A DNA stretch of 64,000 nucleotides from Rhexocercosporidium sp. MPI-PUGE-AT-0058 (GCA_020746875.1 JAGTJL010000012.1:558001-622000), one strand, 5' to 3'. Counted from the first letter of the stretch, positions 47,221 through 60,013 are shown. Made by a program: numbers and translations. The notes: generated from the sequence alone by a model not told the origin.

Positions 47221-50200
47221 ATTAATTATAATAATAGAAAAGGCAAGCCAATTAATACGGCTGTTTTACTTATTTTAATTATCGACTATCGGCGAATTAA
47301 CTTCTTTTTCTTAATAATTAACTTAAAAAACATTAACGTCTTAATTAATCGGAAGTTCTTTAAGTATTACGACTTAAAATAGTTATATATAAAGAATTGC
47401 AACCGGCTAAAATAGCCGTTAAATATATTTATATAACCGTATTTTAATTAGCGAGTTTTCTTTAATATTAACCGTTTTAATAAGTTAATCGTTAAGTCTT
47501 ATTAACTCGATATAAAACGAAGGGACGCTCTCTTAAACTTAAATAACTATCGCCGGAGGCAAGCTAAGATTACGGCACTCGACGATTCCCTTAAGTTTAA
47601 GGTCTTTATACGACTTATAATTAGTATCTCGCCGACTCGACCCTCGAGCTTTACTAAAGAGGTTAAGGAGCGCTTACGTATTATAGAAAATTAATTAAAC
47701 CTTTTAATATCTTATAATTCGAGATTATTACTTAAAAACAAAAGAGCTCGTAAAGTCTCCCTGGCGAATTACTAGCTTAAGGCGCTTATTATAGAAATCT
47801 TTTTAATATCGACAGCAATAATATTTATAACGTACCTCCGACTTAAAAAGGCTAAAAAGAATAAGGCTAAAACTTTTATAGCGTCGGTATATAAAATTAA
47901 CTAAAAGTTGACTCGCCGCCGATAAGAGGCCTTAAATTAATTAAATATTAAGCTCGCATTAATAAATAAAGACTTAACTTTAAAAGAAGCCCTAAAAGTT
48001 AAATACGCGTAAGATAATAAGTTAATAAATAAGAAGCTCTTAATAAAGTATTAAAAGTATACTTCTCTTTTTTTTTAACAAGCCTCCGACGAGCTACTAG
48101 CGTATCGCTAAGGCGTAAACCATTAGATCGAGCTTATTAAGGAAAACGACTTATCTTTTAAACTTCTCCGGCGTATAATTAAAGAATAGCTATTAAAGAC
48201 TAAGCGGTATATTATTAATAACTTATATAAAGGTTTTATTAAGCCCTTTAACGTATTATATACGGCCCTTATTTTCTTTGCCAAAAAGGCCGACGGTAGT
48301 CTCCGGCTTTACGTCGACTATCGGAAGTTAAATGTCTTATTAAAAAAGGATTCGTATTTAATCCCTTTAATCGATAAGATAATGACTTATATTTATAAAG
48401 TAAAAGTCTTTATAAAGCTTAATATTTAATAAGCTTTCCACTGTATTTATATATTCCCCGAGAGTGAAGATTATACGACCTTTTACACTTAATATAATAT
48501 ATATAAATATAAAGTCTTTTCCTTTAGCCTTATAAATGGCCCGGCGACTTTCTAGCGATTTATTAACGATATTTTAATAAAGCATTTAAACGACTTTTAC
48601 GCGGCTTATATAAATAATATCCTTATATACTTATTAACCTTTAAGGAATACGAGGTTTATATTAAAAAAGTAATAATAATATTATAAATATACGGACTTT
48701 AAGCCGATATTAAGAAGTCTGAGTTTAGCGTATAAAAGACGAAATTCTTAAGTTTTAATATTAACGTTAATAATATAAAAGTAAACTTAAAAAAAGTCAG
48801 CGTAATTAAGGACTAATAATACGCTAATAATATATATAACGTATAAAGCTACTTTAAGTTTTATAATTTCTATTGCCGGTTTATTAAAGATTATAATTGC
48901 ATTACTTAACCTCTTATAATACTTATCGAGAAGGACGTGCCTTTTAATTTTAATAACGCTTATAAAAACGCGTGAAAAACTCTCCGAAAAGCCTTTTAAT
49001 TTATATCGGTCTTTTATTATTACGACTTAATAAAATAAACGCGGCTAAAGACTGACTCTTTTAACGGAGTCGTTATTAGCGTATTATTTTAACTTTAAGA
49101 AAATAACATTTTTTACTTTATAAGTTTCTTTTTTAAAATTATAATAAATCTTAAGCTTAATTACTTAATTTATAATAAAGAAATATTAATAATCTTTCGG
49201 TCGTTTAAGTAATATTATTTAAAATTATTAAGTGCTTAAAAAAACGTTTACGTATATATAAATTACCGAGCTTTAAAGTATTTTATAATTATTAAGAATC
49301 TTACGGTTAAGTAAGCACGTTAAGCCGAGTTCTTTACGGAATTCTATTTTATAATTATATATTATACCGAGACTATTAATACTTTTATTAATACTCTTTC
49401 TTAAAGAGATTAAAACCTTATGGTAATAAAAGCGCGTAAGCGAGCCATTCGTAGTCAGCAACTTATTATAAACGACAAAATCGACCTTTTAGTCGCCGCT
49501 GACCTTTAGCTAATAGCCGTCGACTTCTTTAAACCGTCGCGACTACTTAATTGAAAAACATATTAGGCGTAGTTTCTTAATAAATAATAAAGCCAAGGAA
49601 TAAAACACTTTTAAAGAAAAAACGTTTCTTAATTAAGGCCGCTTAACTAAAGTATTTAAATATACCTCTTTCTTATAAAACTATTCTTCGTTCGATAACG
49701 GCGTAAAATGCCTAACTAAAAATTATAAGGCGGTGTATGCGAAGTAGTCGTATGGCCGCCACATTAGCTACCCCTTTAGCTCCTTTAAAGATAAATTAAA
49801 AAATAAATTAAAAGGTAAAATAAGAGGTAAAGCAAGCTTTAAAACAAAATCACGTGTTAATCGACCCGGAGGCACTTACCGCGGAAGAGCTAGACCTTAA
49901 CTTTATAATAATATATAATATCGCAGAATATAACGTAATTAATTAAGTGTTTACGGCTAATAAAGAGTTTTTTTTATTAAAGCCCCTTTAATAAAAAGCC
50001 TGCGAGAACGACTTAAACTACGAACTATTAAATGGCAAGCTTCTTTTTTAAGGCCGTTTAAAAGTGCTTATAAAATCGCCGGAGCTTTATATATTATTAT
50101 TACGTTATATATACTCGTAATCCTTAGTCGCTTATGCCGAAATCGAAAAAATAAAAGTTATATTAAGCCGCAAATACTATTAAAATAGCCTTTTTATAGA

Positions 50201-51489
50201 CGTAAATCGTTATATAGTAAATTATAATTACTTTAAGTAAAAGGCTAAAAAAGACAAAACACTTAGTTTTTTATATCTTTTATTTATTCCCGCTCGGCCG
50301 TATTAATACCTTATAATAAATTTTATAAAGTTATTATTAAACAAAAGTAATTATAACTTTATTATAGTTATTATTAACCGCTTATTTAAGAAACCGGTCT
50401 TAATACCTTATAACGATATAATTACCGCTAAAGATATAGCTATTCTTTTCTTTATTTATTAAACTCGCTATTTTAATATATTAAAGTTTATTATCTTAAA
50501 CTAAAGTCTGTAATTCGTTTCTTTTTTTTAAAAAGAGTACTGCCGTATATTTAATATTAAAGTAAAGCTAACGACGGCATATAACCTTAATATTAACGGC
50601 TAAATTAAAATAATAAATTAATATATTAAATAACGGCTTCGCCCCTTTTGCTATTATTATTAAAATAATTAAAATAACCGCTTACTTATTATAAATATTA
50701 TATAACTTATCTTACCTCACGAGTCTCTTAATAACCTCACGCCTTTTTAACTATTTAACGGCGTAAAGTTAAAGACCTCCTAAGACTTAATAAATTTAAA
50801 ACTACTTATTACGGTAATAGAAAAGCTTAATCGCGAAAAGGCTTTATAAGTCGCCTTACGTATAAAGGAAGTTATAAAAATTATATAATTGTCGTTAAAG
50901 GCTTAATAAAAGAAAATAAAACGTTTAATTAATCGTAGTCGACGCGCTATCGATTAAGACGTTAATAACTTGTGTTAGTCGACACTCGGAATTAAAATGT
51001 CGACCGTCTTTTAAAAAAACTCTTTAATAAATATTATAGCTTAATTTAAGTATTTTTAAAAGAAAGAAAGAGTTAAAAAGTAAAGCTATTAATAAATTAA
51101 ATTATATACCTTATATTTTATATTTATTTATTATAAAAGTACATTAATAATCCTTTATTAAAATAAGTAAGACAAACGCCGGCGTTAATTTAACTCTTAT
51201 TAGACTAAAATAAATAAGAAATTAAGGTTATATTAAGCTTTAAGGTTATAAAGAATAAGCTATTTTATTGTATTAAGTGGCTAGGCGCCGACGAAGACTT
51301 ATAATAATATCCGTATTTAAATATTATAATCGCACCTTATATAATTAAGAACTTTTACTTTAATAATAAAGCGGCTAAAGGACCTTTAAGGGCATTACCT
51401 TAATAGTTAAAAGTATATAATGCTAATATTAACGACTATAACGACTTAAAAGACGATACTATTATAATTATAATTACGAAGACGTAGTT
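47220..51489 (+). pseudogene. Gypsy-4 pol (protease to chromodomain)
   Basis: Long plus-strand frame with RIP stops. Protease-like: GKPINTAVLLILIIDYRRIN then VLINRKFFKYYDL (about 47235-47370). RT: YKGFIKPFNV (about 48230), LRLYVDYRKLNVLLKKDSYL (48307-48366), FIKLNI then INGPATF (48532-48552) and YINNILIYL (about 48608-48634; YLDD with both Asp read as Asn). RNase H about 48900-49300, integrase about 49900-50900 by position. Chromodomain near 51250-51480 with KWLGADEDL and a tail PLRALP...YNANINDYNDL. A complete domain order but inactive. Confidence 0.8.
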
Positions 51490-51763
51490 TTTTAAGAGGA
51501 AAAAGTAATATTATAATTCCTTAAGCCTTATATTCTAACCGAGCGAGCTCGACATCGCTTATAATATTGCCTTAACATAATAACTATAGCGCTAGGCCTA
51601 ATCGGGAAAGGCTAGGGGGACCCTTTGTGTATTTATATTAAAGCTCCTTCTTATAAAGAGCTCTCCTTTTCTCTTTGTCTTTTCTTTTTAATTTTAAGCG
51701 TAGCTTTAAGTCCAAATACAAAGCTATCTCCTGCATCATATTAACCTTTGGCAAGCCGTAACA
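51325..51763 (+). repeat. Gypsy-4 right arm (pol end and 3' LTR)
   Basis: Contains the last codons of pol (stop near 51486), a purine-rich tract AAGAGGAAAAAG, and the LTR 51506-51763. Inverted partner of 46196-46638. Confidence 0.8.
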
Positions 51764-51767
51764 TTAA

Positions 51768-52026
51768 GTCCTCGAGAAAATCTAAAAAGACTACGCTAAC
51801 GACTTAATAATAATTAAATAAAAGAAATAATTAAGCGAAGGATTTTCTTTTATTAATATTAAAGCTTTTTATATTAAAAACGAGTTTACGTTTTTATTTA
51901 AAATAAAGTAGACTTCGTTAAAAAATAGTATAGGCTACCGGCCTATAAATATTAAGGAATAACTAAGATATTATCGAGGCTCTTTAAAGAATATTATTTC
52001 TTAAGAATAAAGAAAGTAATTAAAGA
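51768..52026 (+). pseudogene. Gypsy-like fragment left of Fot-2
   Basis: Plus-strand frame ILEKI.KDYANDLIIIK, then GFSFINIKAFYIKNEFTFLF and SIGYRPINIKE, resembling the linker between RNase H and integrase of gypsy elements. It ends at the Fot-2 TA target and may be the same element (Gypsy-5) that continues after 61300, so Fot-2 would have inserted into Gypsy-5. This linkage is inference. Confidence 0.45.
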
Positions 52027-52028
52027 TA

Positions 52029-52076
52029 ACGTCTCACCCCTGCTTTTGGCCCACCCCTACATTTGGCCCACCTCGC
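52029..52076. repeat. Fot-2 left TIR
   Basis: 48 bp, contains GGCCCACCCC and GGCCCACCTCGC words that occur as near direct repeats within the arm. Confidence 0.9.
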
Positions 52077-52184
52077 TTAGTTTACCGCTTTTTATACTTA
52101 TTAACTTAAATACTTAATTATTTTTTTATTCTTTAATCGATTCTTTTCAAATTTGGGATTCGTATTATTTTTATTATAAAGCTT

Positions 52185-52777
52185 AAATATATTGAGTACG
52201 ACGTTATATGTGCTCTTAAAGAGGTTGTAAATGGCAAGTCTTTACGAAAAGCATATCTAGAGTAGGGTATTTTAAGGTTAACACTCCGCTATCGCAATAA
52301 GACGACTCAACTACGTAAAAAGGCCTTTAATTACTTGTAAAAGCTACTTACGGTAATAGAGAATCGATTAATTAATTAGATTTTGACTTAGGAGTTTCTT
52401 GGCTATGAAGTTACGCATATATAGATTAAGGTGTTTAGAGAGAGACTTTTGGCGCTTTAAAGAGATTATCTACTATTAGGAAAACACTAGATAATACGGT
52501 TTTTGGCACGTAATCTTATTCTAAAGACTAAGAGGCAAATTTACGTTGATTTTATACGTATTAATGCCGCTTATTCCGAAGTTATTAGGCTGTAGTTTCA
52601 AAAATTAGAGATTCCGGCTATTAAGGCTATTTTAGCTTATTAACGATAGAATATGGACGAGACTAATATTATGGAAGGCTATAGTTTTAACGGATATATT
52701 ATAAGGAGCGTTAAGAGCCGCAAGATTTAAGGAAAACAGCTAGGTTTACGTGTTTAGACAATAATCATTAAGTGTAT
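52185..52777 (+). pseudogene. Fot-2 transposase, N-terminal half
   Basis: Plus strand: KYIEYDVICALKEVVNGKS then RKAYLE (psq-type helix-turn-helix), followed by a CENP-B-type domain (EFLGYEVTHI, RLLAL.RDYLLLGKH.IIRFL) and the core FIRINAAYSEVIRL, IPAIKAILAY and NMDETNIMEGYSFNG (about 52652-52697), whose MDE holds the first catalytic Asp intact. Stops are mainly Gln/Trp codons. Copia-3 interrupts at 52778 after EGY...TIIIKCI. Confidence 0.85.
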
Positions 52778-52973
52778 TGTCGTGCAGGTTATGGTTAGTT
52801 GGCTAAGCGAGCCCAATCAAGACTACTAAAACCATGGCGCCAGTAAGCTCCCTTATTCAAGGAGCTTGAATACGCCATATATAATAATAAAACAACAGAT
52901 ATATACCTAACTGCGCAGCCTTCAATTGAACTGATATTCGCCTCTGTAGAGCCTCAAGGTATATTATACGATA
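52778..52973 (+). repeat. Copia-3 5' LTR
   Basis: 196 bp with little RIP (CpA dinucleotides retained). TATA-like run TATATAATAATAAAACAA in the middle may be the promoter. Confidence 0.93.
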
Positions 52974-54580
52974 ATTATGAGCCCCGTGAGCTATAAAAAG
53001 CTTCCCAGTCGCATGCACACGCCGACGTAGCTCCATAAAAGCATTTTACACCGCTATTTAAAAGCTGTCGCAACTCTTTAAACTCGTCGACAACTCTCAA
53101 ACCACCAAATATTCTCGACGCTATATTATTAGCATACCTCAAACAAATAATATCACTCCTAAAACTACCTGCGGACTGCACCTTAAAGGCACAGAAGGAT
53201 TAAGCGATATAACACTTGCGATTGAATTTCCATACTGCGTTTATAAGTGCACCAGATATAATAAACCTTACAGCTCTTACAACAAGCTATATTCCAGAAC
53301 TCCGATTAAAAGCTCTAACGCTTGAGAGCACCGCTTAATAAATGGCAAAAATATAATTAGACTAATATTACGCTAATATTACAGCTTAGAAAGCAGTAAA
53401 CCCACAGCCGTCTTTAACGCTTAAATCGTCCGATAAAGATGCTCTAATAAAAGGAATAAGTCTAGAAGAAGCTGGTCTACCTCTTCACCTGATAATTGCA
53501 GAGATATAACAGATTTATACAGTATAAGCTAAGAAGTATTAATATACGCTGGCTGAATAGACGAGCTAAAATAACAAGTATATAGCTTTATATAACTGGC
53601 TTTCCGAAACAATAGACGATTCGCTCTTAAACTCTGCGATTAAGGAACTAGCCGGCAAAAGCGAACTAAGCATATAATCGTTGGTCAGTATACTTCAGCG
53701 CGATATAGCACTATCAGAATCGTCGGTTCTTATTATTATAATTACGGAATACAAGAAAGTTTTGAAGAAAGTATACGAAAGAAAAGTCAACGTTAATTAA
53801 TAAATGAGAGACTTCTTGAAAGCTTACAAGAATATTAAGGCGTACGATATACCTGACGTTAAAAGTATTATAGCTCTGAAGAAGTAGCTACGTGCGATAA
53901 GAGCTTATATGCATCCAGATTAGGCAAATCTTATTCTCAGCACGGTTATACGCGACGATTAACTTGGAAAAGAGCATGAGTTTACTTTTAATAATTATAT
54001 ATAAGTGCTCTCCGGTATAGATTAAGAGCATATTATATTCAGGAAGCCTAAGCGTTAAGAAGGAGGAAGCGGTTAATATTCAATCTTTGGAGGAATTGAT
54101 ATTAATGCGTCGGATGCAAGCTCTAACAGATCTCGCTCTCGAGGCTAAGGTAGTTTATGCTTATACGGTATGAATAATAAGCATTTCTTTGAGCCGCTTA
54201 AGTATTAGAGATTACGTTATACAATTAACGGAACGACTTCTGAAAGCATGAAGTATATACTAAATGCTGATAAGGTATTAATAACTCGCAAGAAGTTAGA
54301 AATTATAAACTTTAAAAAGCTTAAGATAACTATAGCTAAAGAAAAATAAAAGTATATAATAATCGCTAAAATCACCGGAGCTAATTATAATAATAACTCC
54401 AAACTTATTACAAATACTAAATTAACCGATGCCGCTGCATTTATAAGTAATAAAGGCAAAGGCAAAGCTTCATAGGATAGTTTAAATATTAATGCAGCTA
54501 TGATCGACCTAAAGTTCCTCGACGATATACTTTGCGATAATACTCTAGGTCCTGGCATTTATATTATTATGAAGTTCTAA
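52974..54580 (+). pseudogene. Copia-3 gag
   Basis: Plus-strand frame with interspersed Gln/Trp stops. Visible are SSTTLKPPNILDAILLAYLK (about 53090-53150), a capsid-like helical segment with ELAGKSELSI, RDFLKAYKNIKAYDIP, and HPD.ANLILSTVIRDD followed by GKEHEFTFNNYI. Near 54155-54250 CLYGMNNKHFFEPLKYWRLRY-like sequence has C-x2..-H-x4..C spacing of a nucleocapsid knuckle, in mutated form. It would package the RNA in cytoplasmic particles. Boundaries to protease are approximate. Confidence 0.65.
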
Positions 54581-57500
54581 CGCCACTTTCTGTCAGATAA
54601 TATTCTTATTAATAATTGCGGTGCTACTTACTTAATTAATAGTATTAATAAACTTATCCCCGGCAGTTTCAAACGTACTACGGGAGATATAGTTAATACT
54701 GGCATTTTAAATTTATCAATTACTAGCAGGGATATACGCATTTTCGAAAACGCTTTATATAGTTTTGAAGGATTATATACTCGGAATTTAATACTGAGCA
54801 ACGTGGCTATTATGGAAGGGTTTAACGTTAATATCATTTCTGAGAGCCTCCTCGCATAGTCGGGGGTGTGGTATAATGGTGCTAATACGACTTTACGAGT
54901 AAGTAATGCTGAAGATAGTTATGTAATGAGAAACTTGCAGCGCAGGTAGAACCTTATAATATTTGAATATAAGCTTGTTAATAACTGCTCGCGCTTTTTA
55001 TAATTACATGCTTTTATGAAAGCTCGTAGATCTTCTGCTGTAATGATGTACTTAATAATTAGTAGACGATTGCACTTTTTTAAGAAGTATACTTTTCAAT
55101 TAATACGCAGTTTCCTACGATCCCGGAGCGATATAATACAGATATGGCACTTACGCGCCGGTTACCTCGGTAAAATGGCTTTAAAAGCTCTGGTAAAGCA
55201 TGTACGTAATATTCAAATCGATAGAATCACGCGTATAAAATGCGAAAGTTGTACTATAATATATTTAAATTAATAATTATCGCGTAGAGAGTCAGATAAT
55301 AAGTCCCCGAGACCTTTCTTCAGAATCGCATAAGACCTGTTTGATTACCTTATAGGTTATAATAGGATATGCTAGTTATTATTAATCAAAAACGAATACA
55401 ATAGAAAGCTCTTCGCATTCACGCTTATTAGCAAATCCCAAGACTCTATTATAAGCGTGCTTGAGCCGTTTGAGATATGGACTAAACGCTAATACAGCCT
55501 TACTATATGCAAAATCAGGTCTGATAACGATACATCGGTAATCAGTATAAGATACTAGACAAAGTACGATCAATAAGTATTAAATAATAGCATAAAGCTA
55601 GAGCTTACTCCGGTTTATACGCATAAGCCGAATGGAAATGCAAAAAAAGCTGGCGGAGAGCTTATTACTAAAGCTTTAAAGATAATAACAAGTGCTAACT
55701 TGCTATTTAAGTTATAACCGGAAGCTGTTTTAATAGCTGCGTATCTTTATAATATGTCGTTACTTGCTAGAAGAGCTATACAATCGCCAAACGAAATACT
55801 AGAGATATGATTCAGATAATATTTTCGATAGTACAACCTAAAAGTAGTGAAGAGACTGCTAGTCGATTTGAGGCCTAACTAGAGTAATATCTTTGCGTAT
55901 AGCGCTAAAGCTTACGCGATAATTAAAGACCGATAAGCTCTCCGTAATAAGAAAGGCTTTAAGGTTAATCTTAAGGAGCATATTAGATACTTAATTAGCT
56001 ATTGCGCAACTAATATATATAGGATCTGGATATCTTAATTGAAGCATGTAATACGTACCCGAAACGTTATTTTTAATAAAGCACAGTTTTATAGTAAGTA
56101 AGCGGTGGTCGGCTAATCATTACTAATACTCAAACAAGTCGTTAATATACTTGCAGAGCCTGAAGCCGCTTAAGACGCCGAGTTAGCTATCGAACACGTA
56201 AAGGACGAATATATATAGGCTAAAAATAATATTAAATTGGACGAGCTCTTGTTTAACCCGATGGAAGTCGACGAAGTTTCTAAGGAAGTAGTTTTATACG
56301 TAACTGCAGAGCTTATAACTCTAGAGGAGGCGGGACTGCCTGTTCTACGAGAGCACCAGAATAAGATAATTCTTTTGGATTCACGAGTTAATACGTTAGA
56401 AGACGATATAAAGCTTGATAATAACGACATAAATATTCTGGTAATATCAAAAAGCTTAGGTATATTAAGACAGACTCGAAGTCAGATACGACGAAACGAA
56501 TATTTCGAGCCTGGGAGGAGTATTATAAATGGGAAATAATTACTTCAGATTGAGGGTGCGCATAACTCAATACTTCAAGTTGTAATTTGGAATAGATTAT
56601 AAGATAGCCAGAGTTAATTACTGCGTTAAACTGAAGCAATTAGTGCAGGCTCAGGAAATGCTCTGGAGCACGAAAATACCTCGTCAGAGGAGGATTACGG
56701 CGAGCTTGAAGGAGATTAATAACTCTTCCTAGAAAATATATCGTCGGATATATTATTATATATCTTTTAGAAGATAATATGATTCAAGAGACCTTTAACG
56801 AAGTGCTTTAAGTATTAAACTAAAGTCAACTGCGCCCTGTCACTCGAGCTCAGCGGAGACGTTAAGCAAGAGAGGCAATATAGTTGAATAGACGGTTTAA
56901 GAGAAGGCTGGGAATATATTCCTTTACGATAAGGGAGCTCCTGAACGCCGAATCTATAGATTAAATAGATAAGAATCATACGTATATCGCATCTTTTACT
57001 ACGATATTCTGGAATGATGAGATAACGCGTGAAGATGGAAAAGATTACGAAATTATATATGCTGTATTTGCAGCTGCAGTTAGTGGCGAATCGATTAGAG
57101 TACAGGTAATTGCAAGCTCTGAATTAATATAATTATATTAAGTAAAGCTCTCACGAGCACTAATATACTGGAAGGATTTGGAATAGCACTCGTAGGGAGA
57201 ATATTTTAAGGAGGACGCGCGCAAAGAAATAGAGAATCTCTAAGCTAGGAAGTGCTAGCATATCGTGCTAAGGGCAGATGCGAAGACAACGCTTATATTA
57301 TTGAAATGGGTATTTATTTATAAAGTTAATTCAGCGGGATAACTTGTGCGTATTAAATCGCGAGTCGTTGCTAAGGGTGATCTGCAGGAAGATACTATAA
57401 TATTCTTTATATACGCTTTTACGCTAGCAGTAAAGTCTTTTCGCGTCGTGATGGCTATAGCAGTACAATTTGACTTAAAAGTTAAATAATACGACGTCGT

Positions 57501-58735
57501 GAATGCGTTTATTAATGCAGAACGAGACGAACGAAGTATACTTATCTACTATTATCTTCCTGACGGTTTTAAACAGCCCGGCATAGTTGTGGAGATCGAT
57601 AGAGCCTTGTATAGCTTCCGCGACTCTTTAGCTTTATGGTATAGCGACTTCTTAATTATACTCAAAAGCTTTAGTTTCGTATCACTTGCAGAAGAGCCTT
57701 GTATTTTTACGAACGATAAGCGAATAGTATTTGTGGCCTTTTACGTGGACGATATACAAGTGCTATACTATAACTCAAACCTCCTTGCAGCAACTAAAAT
57801 CATCGATGGCTTAAATAATGCTTACGAACTTACTGTAATGGGAAATATGGAATGGTTCTTGGGGGTGCGAATTGTACGTGATAGATATGCGAAGACAGTT
57901 ACGCTTGTCTATAATACGTATATAAAGAAAGTAACTTAAAAATTCAATTTAGCAGATGGCAATTGCTCGAGCACTCTTCTATTATATTACGATCTAGCCA
58001 AGAACACCGCTAAGGCAATTACAGATTAAGTCAAAAAGTATTAAGAGAAGGTCGGTTCCGTATTATATTCAGCTATTATACTTAGACCAGATATAGCTTT
58101 TGCAGCTTTATAATTATCGTATTTCTTGACGAACTCGAGTTAAAAGCACTTATAAGCTGTGGATTGGATTATACGCTACTTCTTTAGAATACGTTTCTTA
58201 AGCATTGTTTACAGTCGTCAAGAGAGCGAGACGCAGCTTATGATAGCCTCTGATGCTTCTTTCGCAGATGATTTGGAAACTAGGCGTTTTTTATAAGGGC
58301 TTATCATTATTTTGTTCGGGGGTGCTATATTGTGGATAGCAATTAGATAAGATATAATTATTACCTCGATAACTGAGGCTGAGCTCTTGGGAGTGGAGCG
58401 AATTGCAAAGATAATTATAATATTATAAAAGCTCTTTGCGGAGATACACCTTAATATAAGATGCCCTTAGAATATTTTCTATAATAACTAATAGACGATT
58501 AAGCTCATAGTTAAAAAGAACTAGCGTATATTAACTAAGCTTAGGCACGTTGATATTCAAAACATATAACTACGTTAAGAGTATTAAAAAAGAAGTTTTG
58601 AAATTATATACTTGCTTATAAGCGAAATATACGCTAATAGCCTTATTAAAAACCTTTTACGACAGAAGTTTGAGACTTTTGTCGTATTACTTAATCTGTA
58701 AGACGCTAAAGCGTCGGTAAAGAAGCTTAATTAAA
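54580..58735 (+). pseudogene. Copia-3 pol (protease, integrase, RT, RNase H)
   Basis: Domain order of Ty1/copia. Protease region ILINNCGATYLINS (about 54604-54645; the catalytic Asp position reads Asn). GAG-pre-integrase IWHLRAGYLGKMALKALVKH (about 55141-55200) with zinc-binding His/Cys continuing KCESC at 55240. Integrase about 55300-55750 (IRSDNDTSV and PNGNAKKAGGELI). Linker open at 56237-56539. RT 57499-57939 is uninterrupted and has intact FYVDDIQVL (about 57740-57766). RNase H with SDASFADDLETRRF (about 58246-58287). Stops remain at Gln/Trp codons upstream and downstream, so the whole is a pseudogene, though RT itself is open. Confidence 0.88.
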
Positions 58736-59097
58736 GCTTGCACTTTATTATAAATATACTTTCTTATTTTCCTTTGTATTTCAAAGTATTTTTTAAATTA
58801 ATATAGTCACGTAAAATATGTTTCTTTTCAAATTGTCAGAAAGCAAGAATTTTATTCCGGCCGAAGCTATAATTAAATTAACGCAAGCAAGTACAAAAGG
58901 GCCTATTCCCAAGCTGCTTATAAGGTAATAAACCATGACTTTGAAAGGGCACGTTCTTAAACCGCTATTAAGTCGCGAATTAAACTATTAATAAATCCAC
59001 TAGCTCTATTAGCAACTCCTTGATGCGGCGGCGGCGGGCGGCCATATTACCAGCAATAGCACTAGCATTAGCACCAACTCGAGCAGGTAGGAGGATT

Positions 59098-59148
59098 GGG
59101 CGGGGGCGGGGCAGGGACGACGGAGGCGGGGGCCGGGGCGGGGGCGGC
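59098..59148 (+). other. G-run cluster (possible G-quadruplex)
   Basis: About 50 bases with at least six runs of three or more G (GGGCGGGGGCGGGG, GGCGGGGGCCGGGGCGGGGG). Four closely spaced G-runs are the usual requirement for a quadruplex. It is an isolated GC extreme in an AT-rich element; on the minus strand it encodes Ala/Pro repeats. Confidence 0.7.
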
Positions 59149-59281
59149 AGTAGCAGCTAAATAATTAAAGTCAGATTCTTTGAAGTTATTTGTAAGAATA
59201 AGATGAATATATCAGGCGCAATAAGAGTATCACGGACCGAAGCCCGGAGGTTTCTTAACTATTACTTAGAGTTAGCTAACT

Positions 59282-59633
59282 TTAAAATATAAGAACTAAA
59301 GCTAAACTTACGCGGGTGCGAGAGGTATTACGCTTCTTCTTTATAAAGGCGGCAAAAGCTATCGCGACAGCAGGCCCGACAGGATTAGTATAACTATGAT
59401 TCTGGCTATGGCACCGAAGGCATCGAGCCGAACTAGTAGTATCTTGATAGATGCTGATAGGAAGGTCACCTTTTAAAGCAGCTTTGACGTATGCCGAGTA
59501 AGGGATTTCTTTATCAGCATCTGCCTTAGCACGCCGGCGGGCGGGAGTGGCAAGGGCGGCAGGAGGGGGCGCAGGAGAGGGAGTACGAGGGCGACGGCGA
59601 GGGGGAGGGCGAGGGGCGGCGGCAAGCTATTAT
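59282..59633 (-). pseudogene. Antisense accessory ORF of Copia-3 (Pro/Ala/Arg-rich, CxxC)
   Basis: About 116 uninterrupted codons on the strand opposite pol, between RNase H and the 3' LTR. The start is a low-complexity LAAAPRPPPRRRPRTPSPAP segment, then ARRRAKADADKEIPYSAYV, KAALKGDLPISIYQD, and ARCLRCHSQNHSYTNP with C-x2-C and a Tyr that may be a former Cys six residues later; it ends near KKKRNTSRTRVSLAL. Codons strongly prefer C in third position, as in host genes, and no ATG is present, so the start was lost or lies upstream beyond stops near 59640. Unknown family. A G-rich stretch downstream may encode its continuation in another frame. Confidence 0.45.
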
Positions 59634-60013
59634 AATTAGTTAGCATGCTTCAACTTATTTAATCTCTCGATCTTTTGACTCAGATAACGTCGGAAACTAA
59701 ACTTAAAGATATAAAAGATAAGAGAAAATATACTTTTTTAGCTGCGCGAGCAGCAGCGAGATTGGAGAAGCGGGAGGTACGGGCGGCTAACTTAGCGGCA
59801 GAGATACGACTTATTTTTGAATTTGATATACTTATAAAAGGAAGTTACAAGGAAGAGAGCTATTTATATACTCTCGCTTATACGTTAAGCATATTTGCTT
59901 TAATTATTAATTATCACTTTTCCTTATTATCTGTCGTTTTATTATTATTTATTATATTTGTTATACACTTGTTTGCTTCGCTAAAGCTACGTATTATTTT
60001 TGGCGAGAGGGTG

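Larger units (their letters stand above)
46109..51763 (+). mobile_element. Gypsy-4: Ty3/gypsy element with inverted (fold-back) termini
   Basis: The internal region encodes gag-pol on the plus strand, and the right end has a normal 3' terminus (pol end, purine tract, 258-bp LTR 51506-51763 ending GCCGTAACA). The left end is not a direct LTR but the reverse complement of that same 3' terminus: LTR-like 46196-46455, purine tract CCTTTCCCTCCC at 46456-46467, then pol end to about 46638. An extra 87 bp beginning TGTTACGGCC lies outside. TTAA flanks the whole unit on both sides (46105-46108 and 51764-51767). Confidence 0.7.

Noticed and set aside
49273..49461. 62-codon minus-strand ORF within Gypsy-4
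   Set aside because: Shadow of the pol frame; no domain.
46109..51763. Gypsy-4 as a large TIR DNA transposon
   Set aside because: The arms contain an LTR, a polypurine tract and the end of pol, and the inside is gypsy gag-pol; no transposase.
55382..55573. Minus-strand ORF within the Copia-3 integrase
   Set aside because: The plus strand encodes recognised integrase blocks over the same bases.
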